Shown here piece by piece: positions 55,050 through 63,924 of a stretch of DNA of 64,000 nt. Both the position numbers and the translations under genes were made by a program. Source of the stretch: Methylomonas koyamae. Lineage in GTDB: Bacteria > Pseudomonadota > Gammaproteobacteria > Methylococcales > Methylomonadaceae. The notes beneath the pieces are model-generated. The model was not told where the DNA came from, ran no database searches, and saw only the letters and a program-made list of their open reading frames with translations. The stretch is from the NCBI RefSeq assembly GCF_006483455.1, contig NZ_PPPU01000012.1, forward strand, positions 124,001 to 188,000, read 5' to 3'. Every line of letters begins with the position of its first letter. Positions within the stretch are counted from its first letter, which is position 1.

Positions 55050-55670
55050 TTACGCCGGCTGCCCAGCGGCGGTTAGCCAGCGCGCCCGCAGCCGGTCGCG
55101 GTGGATATACAGCCACTGGATGGCGATGATCGGAATGCCGGATTCGATTTCGCGGCGTTCCATCATCGCGAACACTTCGTCGAATTTGATAGCGCTGACC
55201 CGGATGTCCTCGTCTTCCTCGTCCAGGCCGTGAATGCCGCCGACGTGGCTGCTGTCGACCCGGCCGCAATACAGCGTGATCCATTCGGAGGCGCCGCCCG
55301 GTGTCGTGAAAAATTGTTGAATCTCGATCAAGTCCAGAATTTCGCAGCCGGCTTCTTCCCGCGCTTCGCGGTAAGCGACGTCTTCGGCGGTTTCGCCTTC
55401 TTCTATGGCACCGGCCACGATCTCCAACAGCCAGGCCCGTTGCGGCTGCAAAATCGCGCCGACCCGGAATTGCTCGATGATGACGACTTCGTCGCGGTCG
55501 GGGTCGTACAGCAGCACCGCCACGCAATTGCCGCGGCGGAACAATTCCCGCGTCAGCGGCTGGCTCCAGCCGCCGTTGAACAGCGTGTGCCGCAGCGTAT
55601 ATTGCTCGAGCCGGAAAAAGCCGTGGTAGACGGTGCGGCAATCCAGTATTTCGAAACGCTTGTCGCTCAT
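55050..55670 (-). CDS. nudF: ADP-ribose pyrophosphatase (Nudix)
   Basis: 206-aa Nudix hydrolase splitting ADP-ribose to AMP and ribose 5-phosphate. The Nudix box is complete: G-AIEEG-E-TAEDVAY-REAREEAG (residues about 97-118). FFTTPGGASEWITLYCGRVD is the usual segment after it. ATG 55670 overlaps the stop of the PQQ-type dehydrogenase gene (ATGA); the long frame across that gene is a shadow. Confidence 0.93.
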   Translation of the reverse strand: MSDKRFEILDCRTVYHGFFRLEQYTLRHTLFNGGWSQPLTRELFRRGNCVAVLLYDPDRDEVVIIEQFRVGAILQPQRAWLLEIVAGAIEEGETAEDVAYREAREEAGCEILDLIEIQQFFTTPGGASEWITLYCGRVDSSHVGGIHGLDEEDEDIRVSAIKFDEVFAMMERREIESGIPIIAIQWLYIHRDRLRARWLTAAGQPA

Positions 55671-56776
55671 CGGCCGTAGGTCACCCGGTAAATCACGCCC
55701 AGGCTGTCGTCGCTGATCAGCAAGCTGCCGTCCGGCAGTTGCAGCACGTCGTTGGGCCGACCTAATACCTCGCCCTTCGGCGTCAGCCAGCCGCTGATGA
55801 AGGGCTGTTCGTTGTAGGGCTGGCCCTCGCGGAATTTGACGATGTCGACTTGGTAGCCCTGTGGTTGGCTGCGGTTCCACGAGCCGTGTTGCGCCACGAT
55901 CAGTTGCCGGAAATAGACGTCGGGGAATTGCTTGCCGGTATAGAAGCGCATGCCCAGCGGCGCGATGTGAGCCTTGTAGCGCCAGGCCGGCGCCGCAAAT
56001 TTGTAGCATTGTTTGCCGGCGCCGAATTCCGGGTCGGCAACATTGCCGCCATGGCAGTAGGGAAAACCGAAGTGTTGGTTGGTCGGGGTCCATTCGTTCA
56101 GCTCGTCCGGCGGCAGGTCGTCGCCCAGGTGATCGCGACCGTTGTCGTTGAAAAACAAATGGCCGGTCCGGGTTTCCCAATCAAAACCGACCGTATTGCG
56201 GATACCGCGCGCCAATATTTCCAGACCGCTGCCGTCGCGGTTCATCCGCAACAAGGAACCGTAGATCGGTTGCTCCGGATCGCAGACGTTACAAGGCGCA
56301 CCGACCGCGGTGTACAGTTTGTTATCGGGGCCGACGCGCAAATATTTCCAGCCGTGGTGGCGGTCGGACGGAAATTGGTCGTATACGGTCACCGGTTTCG
56401 GCGGATTGGCCAGCCGCATACCGATTTCGTCGAAGCGGATGATGCGTTGGATTTCGGCCACGTACAGCGAGCCGTCTTTGTAAGCGACGCCGTTCGGCAG
56501 GTTGAGCTGTTCGGCGATGACGAAGCGCTGGTCGGCTACGCCGTCGCCGTCCTTGTCTTGCACGGCATAGACGTTGCCTTGGCGGGAACCGACGTAGACC
56601 ACGCCCTTGTCGCCCAATGCCATTTGCCGGGCGTTGGGCAGATTGTCGGCGAAAATCCGGATATTGAACCCCGGTGGCAAGTGCAATTGTTTTAACACCG
56701 CCTCGTGTTCCGGGCTGGCGGCCAGGGTCGGCAAGCTGGTAAGCATGAGCAATAGCAGGGACTTTATTCTTTTCAT
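55667..56776 (-). CDS. Periplasmic PQQ-dependent sugar dehydrogenase-like (sorbosone dehydrogenase family)
   Basis: 369 aa, Sec signal (cleavage after TLAAS), then a six-bladed beta-propeller: LPPGFNIRIFADNLPNARQMA, SDRHHGWKYLRVGPDNKLYTAVG with the expected catalytic His pair, GIRNTVGFDWE, FPYCHGGN and QHGSWNRS. Two Cys pairs (CNVC; YC/QC) may be disulfides. It likely oxidises an aldose or similar aldehyde with PQQ, a cofactor methylotrophs make. Coupled to nudF. Confidence 0.86.
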   Translation of the reverse strand: MKRIKSLLLLMLTSLPTLAASPEHEAVLKQLHLPPGFNIRIFADNLPNARQMALGDKGVVYVGSRQGNVYAVQDKDGDGVADQRFVIAEQLNLPNGVAYKDGSLYVAEIQRIIRFDEIGMRLANPPKPVTVYDQFPSDRHHGWKYLRVGPDNKLYTAVGAPCNVCDPEQPIYGSLLRMNRDGSGLEILARGIRNTVGFDWETRTGHLFFNDNGRDHLGDDLPPDELNEWTPTNQHFGFPYCHGGNVADPEFGAGKQCYKFAAPAWRYKAHIAPLGMRFYTGKQFPDVYFRQLIVAQHGSWNRSQPQGYQVDIVKFREGQPYNEQPFISGWLTPKGEVLGRPNDVLQLPDGSLLISDDSLGVIYRVTYGR

Positions 56777-56889
56777 TTTTATCTGCCTCTGAGTAAACTT
56801 TGAATGATGTTATCACTCTATAACCTTGAATTTAATCTTTTGGCGCCCCAAATCGCCACCACACCATAACAACACAGGAAAGTTACGCC

Positions 56890-57765
56890 ATGATGAGAAT
56901 ATTGCTGTTTTTGGCTACCAACGTGGCCATCATGATTGCGATCAGCATCATTTTTAACGTTTTAGGCTTGAAAGGCGCGCTGGATGCTCAAGGCGTAAAT
57001 CTGAATATCGAAGGTTTGCTGGCGACTTCCGCCGTGTTCGGTATGACCGGTTCGGTCATTTCGCTGTTCATGTCGAAATGGTCGGCAAAAAGCGCGATGG
57101 GCGTGCATGTGATCGAGCAGCCGCAAAACCAGACCGAACAGTGGTTGGTCAGCGTGGTAGCGCGCCAAGCGCAAATGGCGGGTATCGGCATGCCGGAAGT
57201 CGGTATTTTCGACGCGCCGGAAGCCAACGCCTTCGCGACCGGAGCCAATCGCGACAACGCTTTGGTCGCGGTCAGTACCGGTTTGCTCAGGAGCATGAAT
57301 GCCGACGAAGTCGAAGCGGTGGTCGGCCACGAGATCAGCCATGTCGCCAACGGCGATATGGTGACCATGGCCTTGATGCAGGGCGTGGTCAACACCTTTG
57401 TCTATTTCTTCGCCACCATCATCGGTTATGTGGTCGACCGGGCGGTGTTCAAAACCGAACGCGGTTACGGCCCGGCGTACTACATCACCCAAATGGTCGC
57501 GCAAATTGCGTTGTCGATTTTGGCTTCGATGCTGGTGATGTGGTTCTCGCGTTACCGCGAATTCCGCGCCGATGCTGGTGGTGCCCAATTGGCCGGCCGG
57601 CAGAAAATGATCAGTGCCTTGCGCGCTTTGCAGCGTGCGCACGAACCCGCGCAATTGCCCGGCGAGTTGGCGGCATTCGGGATTAACGGCGGCGGCGTGC
57701 AACGTCTGTTTATGAGCCACCCGCCTTTGGAAGAGCGGATCGCCGCATTGCAAAACGCTCGTTAA
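56890..57765 (+). CDS. htpX: Membrane protease HtpX
   Basis: 291-aa M48 zinc metalloprotease for quality control of inner-membrane proteins. HEISH in VVGHEISHVANGD (near 147), third ligand Glu in YREFRADAGGAQ, four membrane segments (two N-terminal, two around 155-215), conserved start MMRILLFLATN and PEVGIFDAPEANAFATGAN. GGAAAG lies upstream of the ATG pair. A GGCCGG/CCGGCC hairpin follows the stop. Confidence 0.95.
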   Translation: MMRILLFLATNVAIMIAISIIFNVLGLKGALDAQGVNLNIEGLLATSAVFGMTGSVISLFMSKWSAKSAMGVHVIEQPQNQTEQWLVSVVARQAQMAGIGMPEVGIFDAPEANAFATGANRDNALVAVSTGLLRSMNADEVEAVVGHEISHVANGDMVTMALMQGVVNTFVYFFATIIGYVVDRAVFKTERGYGPAYYITQMVAQIALSILASMLVMWFSRYREFRADAGGAQLAGRQKMISALRALQRAHEPAQLPGELAAFGINGGGVQRLFMSHPPLEERIAALQNAR

Positions 57766-57812
57766 GCGATTTAAGGGCCGGTCCGGTCGTCGCTTCCGGG
57801 CCGGCCTTGTGT

Positions 57813-58040
57813 ATGGTCAACCAATTCATCCGCTTTAGACTCGATCTGAGTTACGATCGGTTTCTGGCTGTTTATCAAGGTCACGCCAAAACCATCAGCG
57901 TTCTAGCCGACGACGGCCGGCGAATTCAGTTTCCGGCCGGCAATATTCAACGTTATCTCACCAAAAACGGCATTCAGGGCTATTTCGAAATGGAACTGGG
58001 GCCGGCTAACAAATTCGTCGCACTGCGCCGACTGGACTAG
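57813..58040 (+). CDS. DUF2835 protein
   Basis: 75-aa conserved protein: FRLDLSYDRFLAVYQGHAKTISVLADDGRRIQFPAGNIQRYLT and GIQGYFEMEL. DUF2835 is found widely in Gammaproteobacteria and its function is unknown; the fold is likely a small beta barrel. ATG 57813 is used; a TTG at 57807 adds two residues. Confidence 0.85.
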   Translation: MVNQFIRFRLDLSYDRFLAVYQGHAKTISVLADDGRRIQFPAGNIQRYLTKNGIQGYFEMELGPANKFVALRRLD

Positions 58041-58065
58041 CCCGGCCTCGATCCCGCAACCGGAC

Positions 58066-58827
58066 TCAAGCCTTGGCGGCCTTCGCCAGGTACATGGCTT
58101 GGTCGGCCTGTCTGATCAACTCGTCCCAGGATTGTTTGCCGCGGCGGTAAATCGCGGTGCCGATGCTGACATCCAGCGTCAGGTAGCCAATGGCCGAGGC
58201 GTAGGGCGCGATCAGGTTTTCGTAGACTTTGTCGATTACCGCGTTTAACTGTGCCGAATTTTCGATGTCGGTCAGCAACACCAAAAATTCATCGCCGCCG
58301 TAACGGCAAGCGGTATCGCAATTGCGGATGCAGGTTTGCAGCCGGTTGGCGACCTCGGTCAACAGACGGTCGCCGGCGGCGTGGCCTAAGGTGTCGTTAA
58401 CGGCTTTGAAATCGTCCAGATCGATGAACAACAACGCGAGTTGCGATTGTTGACGGTTTGTCCGAGCCATCGCTTGCTGCAGCCTGTCTTGCAGCAATGT
58501 CCGGTTTGCCAGGCCGGTCAGTGCGTCGTGATGGGCCGCATGTAAGGCCTGGTGGTAATGTTCACCGGCTTCTTGCAATTGTTGGCTGAGTTCGGCTCGG
58601 TCGGCATTCAACGCTTCGATTTGACGTTTCGCGTCGGCCAGTTGGCGTTGGCTCAAAGCCAGGGCTTTCTGCAATTCGGCGATTTCCGCGAAGTTTTGGT
58701 TCAGCGGTTCGCATTTGCCGGGAGCTGTGCCGCACGAGGTTGGCTTCAGCCATTGCGAGGCCGCAATATTGTCGGAACAGGAAAATGCTGGAATCGGGTT
58801 CAAAAAAAGATTGGGTTCGTTTTTCAT
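58066..58827 (-). CDS. Cytosolic diguanylate cyclase (coiled coil + GGDEF)
   Basis: 253 aa without signal or membrane helix. A coiled coil (45-95, EIAELQKALALSQRQLADAKRQ) leads to a GGDEF domain (96-253): HDALTGLANRTLL, FIDLDDFKAVND, YGGDEFLVLL (GGDEF near 176) with the inhibitory RxxD (RNCD) five residues before it. It should make c-di-GMP and be product-inhibited. It has no sensor domain beyond the coiled coil. Confidence 0.92.
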   Translation of the reverse strand: MKNEPNLFLNPIPAFSCSDNIAASQWLKPTSCGTAPGKCEPLNQNFAEIAELQKALALSQRQLADAKRQIEALNADRAELSQQLQEAGEHYHQALHAAHHDALTGLANRTLLQDRLQQAMARTNRQQSQLALLFIDLDDFKAVNDTLGHAAGDRLLTEVANRLQTCIRNCDTACRYGGDEFLVLLTDIENSAQLNAVIDKVYENLIAPYASAIGYLTLDVSIGTAIYRRGKQSWDELIRQADQAMYLAKAAKA

Positions 58828-59085
58828 GGTCAGCTCTGTCGGTAAAGGGATTGTGTAGGCCGTTTTCCGGCGACTTTTTTACCGTATCGATCAAGAGCCG
58901 TGCCATTGCGGATTTAATCGAATCAAGATGCTGCAATTCATTGAAATGAAATTGTTTTTATTGTAAGGCGTGGCGGGAACGCTGCTCCGGCAACCCTAGG
59001 ATTGGCGCAACGGAGACGAAATATCGCTAAGCGCACGATATTTCGTATTTTTAACGCGGTCTAGCGCTTGGCCTTGACGGGCAAG

Positions 59086-60198
59086 TTAGCGTTGGCGAAA
59101 CCGGATGTCGCCGAACAGTTGCTTCAATTCTCTCGGTTGGCAGCGCCAATATTGCCGTGGCGCGTCAACCTGTGCGCCGAGTTTCGCCGCGGCATGCCAG
59201 GGCCAGCGCGGATCGTACAGAATGCCGCGAGCGATCGCGACCAAGTCGGCCCGGCCTTCGGCAATTATGGCTTCTGCCGCTTCTGCTTCGGTAATCAAAC
59301 CCACTGCAATCGTCGGCAACCCGCAGCCGGCACGAATCGCTTCTGCCAACGGCACTTGGTAGTTGGGGCCTAACGGGATTTTCTGTTGCGGCGACAGGCC
59401 GCCGCTGGAGACGTGAATGAAGGCGCAACCGCGCGCTTTCAATTCGTTGGCAAACACGATGCTTTGCTCGACATCCCAGCCGCCGGCCACCCAATCGGTG
59501 GCCGAAATCCTGACTCCGATCAGTATTCGCTCGGAAACCGCGCTACGCATCGCCGCAAATACCGCCAGCGGAAAGCGCATCCGGTTTTCCAGCGAACCGC
59601 CAAATTCGTCATCCCGCAGGTTGGCCAGCGGCGACAAAAACTGGTGTAACAGATAGCCGTGTGCGGCGTGGATTTCGATCGCGTCGACGCCGATCTGTTG
59701 CGCCCGTTGTGCCGCCGATACGAAAGCCTGCTCGATTTGCACCATGTCGAGCTGGCTCAGTTCCTGAGGTGGCATATCCTCGGGCATGAAAGCCAGCGGA
59801 GACGGGGCGACCGGCTGCCAGCCGCCGTCGTTTGCGCCCAACGGATGGCCGCCGTCCCATGGTGGCGCGGTAGAGGCTTTGCGGCCGGCGTGGGCGATTT
59901 GAATCGCAATCGGCATCGGCGAATAGCGCCGAATCGAATCCAGGATTTTACCCAAGGCCGCCGCGCAGGCGTCGGACCAAAGGCCGAGGTCGGCCGGCGA
60001 GATGCGGCCGCGGGCTTCGACTGCGGTGGCTTCGATGATCAGCAGCCCGGCGCCGGACAGTGCCAGATTGCCGAGATGGATCTGGTGCCAATCGGAGGCT
60101 ATGCCGTCGACGGCCGAATATTGGCACATGGGGGCGATCACAATCCGGTTGGGCAAGGTCATCGGGCCTAAACAAAACGCTGTGAACAGTTGGCTCAT
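59086..60198 (-). CDS. Old-yellow-enzyme NADH:flavin oxidoreductase (YqjM/XenA type)
   Basis: 370-aa TIM-barrel FMN enzyme reducing activated alkenes. LPNRIVIAPMCQYSA with the Cys typical of the YqjM class, the HxxH-type pair in IQIAHAGRKA and EIHAAHGYLLHQFLSP, NLRDDEFGGSLENRMRFPL, and ADLVAIARGILYDPRWPWHAA are present. Stands alone, with 258 bp to the cyclase gene and 249 bp to the PEP-CTERM gene. Confidence 0.92.
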   Translation of the reverse strand: MSQLFTAFCLGPMTLPNRIVIAPMCQYSAVDGIASDWHQIHLGNLALSGAGLLIIEATAVEARGRISPADLGLWSDACAAALGKILDSIRRYSPMPIAIQIAHAGRKASTAPPWDGGHPLGANDGGWQPVAPSPLAFMPEDMPPQELSQLDMVQIEQAFVSAAQRAQQIGVDAIEIHAAHGYLLHQFLSPLANLRDDEFGGSLENRMRFPLAVFAAMRSAVSERILIGVRISATDWVAGGWDVEQSIVFANELKARGCAFIHVSSGGLSPQQKIPLGPNYQVPLAEAIRAGCGLPTIAVGLITEAEAAEAIIAEGRADLVAIARGILYDPRWPWHAAAKLGAQVDAPRQYWRCQPRELKQLFGDIRFRQR

Positions 60199-60447
60199 GG
60201 CTTACGTCGGGAAAGTCTTGGTCGGTGAGGCGTGAGTCTATGGGCTGGCGGAGGGATTGGCAATATTGCCTGGCAATACTGCCACACCTGTCATTCCGCT
60301 GCCAGTGATGTCATTCCGGCATATTGGAAAAATTGATTGTGAACGGAGTCAAATAATTGATTCTAAAAATTTTATAGATATTGGCACAGGGCGTGCTTTG
60401 TATAGGGTTAAGGAATTCGTTCCGTACTATCCAACGTTATATTACTG

Positions 60448-61140
60448 ATGCAAAGAAGGATGAAAAAAGTGGACAAATATTTGCCTGGATTACGCTTAGT
60501 CTTAATCGCCCTATCCCTAACCTTGTTTGCGGAACATGCTGTCTCCGCGAAATTAATCGACGACTTTTCCGATTTTCAAGCAGTCGATAACGGTAGCGAC
60601 GGTCCGGTGGCCATCGTCGGTTCCGGCTTGAATGGTATTACCCGCACGCTGACCGCGACCCCGTTTTCGAATGGCGATACCTCCGAGGTGGTGGTTGAAG
60701 CGGGTTTGCTGACCGTCAGCAACGGTCCGAGCGGTGGTATTGCCAGCGTTTTCTATAGCTTCGACACGACTGATCTGGCCTCATTGGCGGGTGCATTTAC
60801 GTTTGCCACCGAATTTATGGATTTGAGCCACCAAGTGCAGTTGATTGCCAATGGCAGCTCGATTTTCGGCTTTACCGATTTGGGGCTCGGCCAGCATGTC
60901 ATCGCCTTTACCCAGTTTTCCGATCCCGGCGTGTTTTCCAATTTGAATAGCCTAGAACTCAAATTTCAAGGAAGAGATGCTTGGGATGCGCAATTCAAGC
61001 TGTTAGCAACTTCTAACAACACGGTACCCGAGCCGCCGGTAGTCGCTCTGTTAGCGATCGGATTGCTGGCGACCAGCTTCAGATCGCCGAAAAAAAGTGT
61101 TGCTCTTCAAGCTGTGAAGCGCGAATCCATTTCCGTTTAA
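60448..61140 (+). CDS. PEP-CTERM sorting-signal surface protein
   Basis: 230 aa: signal peptide ending SAKLIDD, a beta-rich domain (35-190), and a C-terminal sorting signal VPEPPVVALLAIGLLATSF followed by RSPKK, which an exosortase should cleave. The hydrophobic-basic end is followed by 15 more residues, longer than usual. It shares a plan and several motifs with the next gene (IDDFS-, HQVQLIANGSS, DPGVFSNLNSLEL, AWDAQFKLLATS). Start could be ATG 60448 or 60460. Confidence 0.82.
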   Translation: MQRRMKKVDKYLPGLRLVLIALSLTLFAEHAVSAKLIDDFSDFQAVDNGSDGPVAIVGSGLNGITRTLTATPFSNGDTSEVVVEAGLLTVSNGPSGGIASVFYSFDTTDLASLAGAFTFATEFMDLSHQVQLIANGSSIFGFTDLGLGQHVIAFTQFSDPGVFSNLNSLELKFQGRDAWDAQFKLLATSNNTVPEPPVVALLAIGLLATSFRSPKKSVALQAVKRESISV

Positions 61141-61157
61141 CGTCAGGACTATTCCCC

Positions 61158-61826
61158 ATGTTTATAAAAGCCTTGAAATCCAGTTTGTCGGCGTTGTCGC
61201 TGCTCTGCACCCTGTTTATCACGCCTTATGCTGATGCCAGCGTTTTGACGATCGATAATTTTAGCCACGCCCAGACGGCGATTGACCGAGGCAATTCGGT
61301 CGGTAGTCCGACTACCGTCAATCAATTGACCGGTACCGATTTGACCAATGCCTCGCGTACCTTTATTGCCGTAGCCAGCGGTACGACATATGCCAATAAG
61401 GAAGAAATCGTTTCCGGCGGGAATGTATTGAAAATCGTCAACGGTGGTACTTCGGCCGGCACGGCGTCTATTGTTTGGAATTTCGATCCGATCAACTTTA
61501 AGGCTTATGGCAACGCGATTTTGTTGGAGATATTGAGCATTGATTTGGGCGTAAAAGTTGAAATGGTCGCGAACGGAACTTCGACTAGCGGTGTGCAAAG
61601 TTTCAGCGGTCCAGGAAATTTTTGGCTCGGGTTCGACGCATTCAGCAATCCCGCCGTGTTTTCCAGCGTCAATAGTTTTCGCCTGAACTTTTCCGGCCCG
61701 GCAGCTTGGGACGGACAATTCCGGGTGTTGGCGACCACTACTCCGGTGCCCGTGCCTGCGGCATTCGTGTTGATGGGTAGCGTACTGTTGGGCGGACTCG
61801 GCATCCGGCGTCGACCAGGCCGCTAA
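61158..61826 (+). CDS. VPxPA-type CTERM surface protein, paralogue of the preceding gene
   Basis: 222 aa. Signal peptide (cleavage near YADAS), a beta domain parallel to the upstream protein (IDNFSHAQTAIDRGNS, VKVEMVANGTS, NPAVFSSVNSFRLNFSGPAAWDGQFRVLATT) and a C-terminal VPVPAAFVLMGSVLLGGLG then RRRPGR. The motif is of VPLPA-CTERM form rather than VPEP, so the two neighbours carry different versions of the sorting signal. 17 bp separate them, hence probably one transcript. Confidence 0.82.
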   Translation: MFIKALKSSLSALSLLCTLFITPYADASVLTIDNFSHAQTAIDRGNSVGSPTTVNQLTGTDLTNASRTFIAVASGTTYANKEEIVSGGNVLKIVNGGTSAGTASIVWNFDPINFKAYGNAILLEILSIDLGVKVEMVANGTSTSGVQSFSGPGNFWLGFDAFSNPAVFSSVNSFRLNFSGPAAWDGQFRVLATTTPVPVPAAFVLMGSVLLGGLGIRRRPGR

Positions 61827-61837
61827 TTTCAGCCCCT

Positions 61838-61873
61838 AAAAAACCAGGCCCTGGGTTACAGGCCTGGTTTTTT
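61838..61873 (+). terminator. Bidirectional intrinsic terminator
   Basis: AAAAAACCAGGCC ... GGCCTGGTTTTTT: 7-bp GC stem flanked by A6 and T6, loop of 10, starting 12 bp after the stop of the second CTERM gene. Confidence 0.92.
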
Positions 61874-62036
61874 GTTGTCTGCAGAATCACGTCGCTGCCC
61901 TTGTAATTTTCAGTACTGGGGGTGGAGCGCAGGCAATTTAGGTTTGGCATTGGACAAGCCTGTTTTACGCGGTAATTTCTTCAGTTAGCAAGGCTTTGCC
62001 TTGATAGAAAAATAACCGATTGCAGGGGAGAAACTT

Positions 62037-62186
62037 ATGGGACCGTATTACCGCGCAACATCGCAAACCACAGGAGCGTTTTTCGACACGTTTTACCAAC
62101 ACCCGATTTTGATGTTGTTTCTGGTCGCCGGTGTGGTTGGCTTAGGTGTCTGGTTTTGGCGAAAATCCGGCAAGCCGTCCGCCTAG
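62037..62186 (+). CDS. 49-aa single-helix membrane ORF, unknown
   Basis: Starts MGPYYRATSQTTGAFFDTFY and ends VWFWRKSGKPSA. One transmembrane helix (about 23-41) with a basic C-terminus. GGGGAG lies 7 bases before the ATG. Too short for ordinary ORF lists. It stands alone, convergent with the following gene. The helix-then-RK ending is like a tail anchor. No homologue recognised. Confidence 0.6.
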   Translation: MGPYYRATSQTTGAFFDTFYQHPILMLFLVAGVVGLGVWFWRKSGKPSA

Positions 62187-62244
62187 CATGGTGTTGCCGG
62201 CGGGTGAGTAATGGGCGAACGCTTTATCGCCGTACCGGCGATTG

Positions 62245-63195
62245 CTATTTAGACGGTTTCCGTTGGCTGTTGCGCCAAAAGTAAAACAAAGCCAGTGCGG
62301 TGGCGAGAGCTAACGCTGACAGCATGAATCTCGGCTCGGCTACCTGCAGAGAACGGTTGTCATCTTTGAATTTAAATTTGGTCAACACCCCTAAAGCCGG
62401 GTCGCTGATATCGATAGAGATGGATTTTGCCGGCAGGTTGAGTAGCTGAAGCTCGCTACCGTCGAAAGGTTTGTTGTTACGGGTATCGGTACTGACCATG
62501 CCCGGATACAGCGGAGTTTGCGCCAATTGTGCGACACTGAGTTTGCCGGCAATTTCTTGTTCCAGTTCTTTACTGGTTTTACCGTCGGTTTTGATTCGGA
62601 TCGGAGTTTGACCGTCGATGGCAATTGCGATTTCACCCTGAGAAGCCGAATGCGCTTTTTTGGCGGTGAAGTCGTCCAAATATTCCACGTCGGCGGTATA
62701 CACCAAATCAATCGCCACCTGCACACCCGCGCTGTTGAAACTTTTATCGGACAAGTCGTACTTAAGTGCTTGATTGGAATAGTCGCGAATCGTGACGTTG
62801 GTTACCGAATATCCGGCTTTGTTGGTAATCACCAGTTCTGGCTGTTCCTTGGGTTGGGCCACGGTGACCCCGCGCCAGTTAGGGTCGAGTTGGACCATGC
62901 CGTCCTTCATTGCGGTCCACAGCTTTTTGGCTATATAAGCCTCCGGTTTGTCGTGGTCCAATTTTGACGAGTTCAAAAAACTTAAACCGGTGGACCGGTA
63001 GGTTTCGCCGTCGTCGATACGCCACTCCACGGTATAGGAGAACAAAGAGTCGCTGGCCCGGCGCGGAAGCCCTGTGTGGATGCGCAGCTGGTCCTGAGCC
63101 GCCGCCGTGTTTGCCGCGATGGCGGGTTGGAATTGAACGATGAAAACCGGTAATAGCAGGGCGGGCATGAATTTACGGATCTGTGTGGGCTTCAT
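62245..63195 (-). CDS. Exported, C-terminally anchored protein with a PEP-CTERM-like tail, unknown
   Basis: 316 aa from ATG 63195; the longer frame begins with an unsupported TTG. Signal peptide (cleavage near AIAAN), a soluble domain of mixed strands (HTGLPRRASDSLFSYTVEWRI, LDPNWRGVTVAQP, VTNVTIRDYSNQALKYDLSD, SISIDISDPALGVLTKFKF), then AEPRFMLSALALATALALFYFW and RNSQRKPSK. The ending looks like a divergent exosortase signal (EP, helix, basic tail) or simply a C-terminal anchor. No domain recognised. Confidence 0.72.
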   Translation of the reverse strand: MKPTQIRKFMPALLLPVFIVQFQPAIAANTAAAQDQLRIHTGLPRRASDSLFSYTVEWRIDDGETYRSTGLSFLNSSKLDHDKPEAYIAKKLWTAMKDGMVQLDPNWRGVTVAQPKEQPELVITNKAGYSVTNVTIRDYSNQALKYDLSDKSFNSAGVQVAIDLVYTADVEYLDDFTAKKAHSASQGEIAIAIDGQTPIRIKTDGKTSKELEQEIAGKLSVAQLAQTPLYPGMVSTDTRNNKPFDGSELQLLNLPAKSISIDISDPALGVLTKFKFKDDNRSLQVAEPRFMLSALALATALALFYFWRNSQRKPSK

Positions 63196-63316
63196 TTCAA
63201 TTCCAGGCAATGGCCGTTAAATAATTCAACGTTAGCACAAGCGGCCGGAAAAGACATACTGCACTGTATGTGGGGTAATCCGCGTGGCGCCTCCCCTGAA
63301 ATTGGTGATGGTCGAG

Positions 63317-63907
63317 TTAGCCGCGCGATTGCAGGGCTTGCAATTCGACCGGGGTGTTGATGTTGGCAAAAATCTCGGGTGTAGCGCTGAAATCGACTTC
63401 CATCAGCGGGTGTTGCCGAAACCAAGTCTGCAATCTACGCTCGCCGCGCAGTAAGTACTCCTGTAAATCGTCGCGTAAATGGGTCTGAATGGCCGCGAAC
63501 ACGGGATGTAAACGCTCGCCGTCGAAAGCTACCGCAATGCCGGCGCTACTGCCGTGTAAGGCCCGCAGCAGCTTTTGCAAATGTTCGGTGCGGACGAAAG
63601 GCGAATCGCACGGTGCGGTCAGTAACATGCCCGCCGGTGCGGTTTGCAATGCGGCGAGAATACCGGCCAACGGGCCGTCGAAGTTGGCGCTGGCGTCGCT
63701 GATCACCGGGTAGCCGAAGCCGCGGTATAGCTCCTGGTTACGGTTGGCGCTGATCACCAACGTGTCGGTAAGCGGCGCTAACGCCGCCAGCGCATAGCTG
63801 ACCAAGGGCCGGTTGTCGAACAAAATCAGTCCCTTGTCTTGCTGCTGCATCCGTCGCGCCAAACCGCCGGCCAGCACCACGCCGCTCACTTTGTTTTGCC
63901 CGTTCAT
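63317..63907 (-). CDS. mobA: Molybdenum cofactor guanylyltransferase
   Basis: 196-aa MobA that adds GMP to Mo-molybdopterin. GTP-binding N-terminus VVLAGGLARRMQQQDKGLI, ISANRN, DGPLAGILAALQ, and the metal site in LTAPCDSPF. The start ATG 63907 lies 17 bp from the ATG of a divergent lipoprotein gene. The cofactor serves enzymes such as formate dehydrogenase and nitrate reductase, not nitrogenase. Confidence 0.93.
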   Translation of the reverse strand: MNGQNKVSGVVLAGGLARRMQQQDKGLILFDNRPLVSYALAALAPLTDTLVISANRNQELYRGFGYPVISDASANFDGPLAGILAALQTAPAGMLLTAPCDSPFVRTEHLQKLLRALHGSSAGIAVAFDGERLHPVFAAIQTHLRDDLQEYLLRGERRLQTWFRQHPLMEVDFSATPEIFANINTPVELQALQSRG

Positions 63908-63924
63908 GATGGTAAGCTTTGCCG

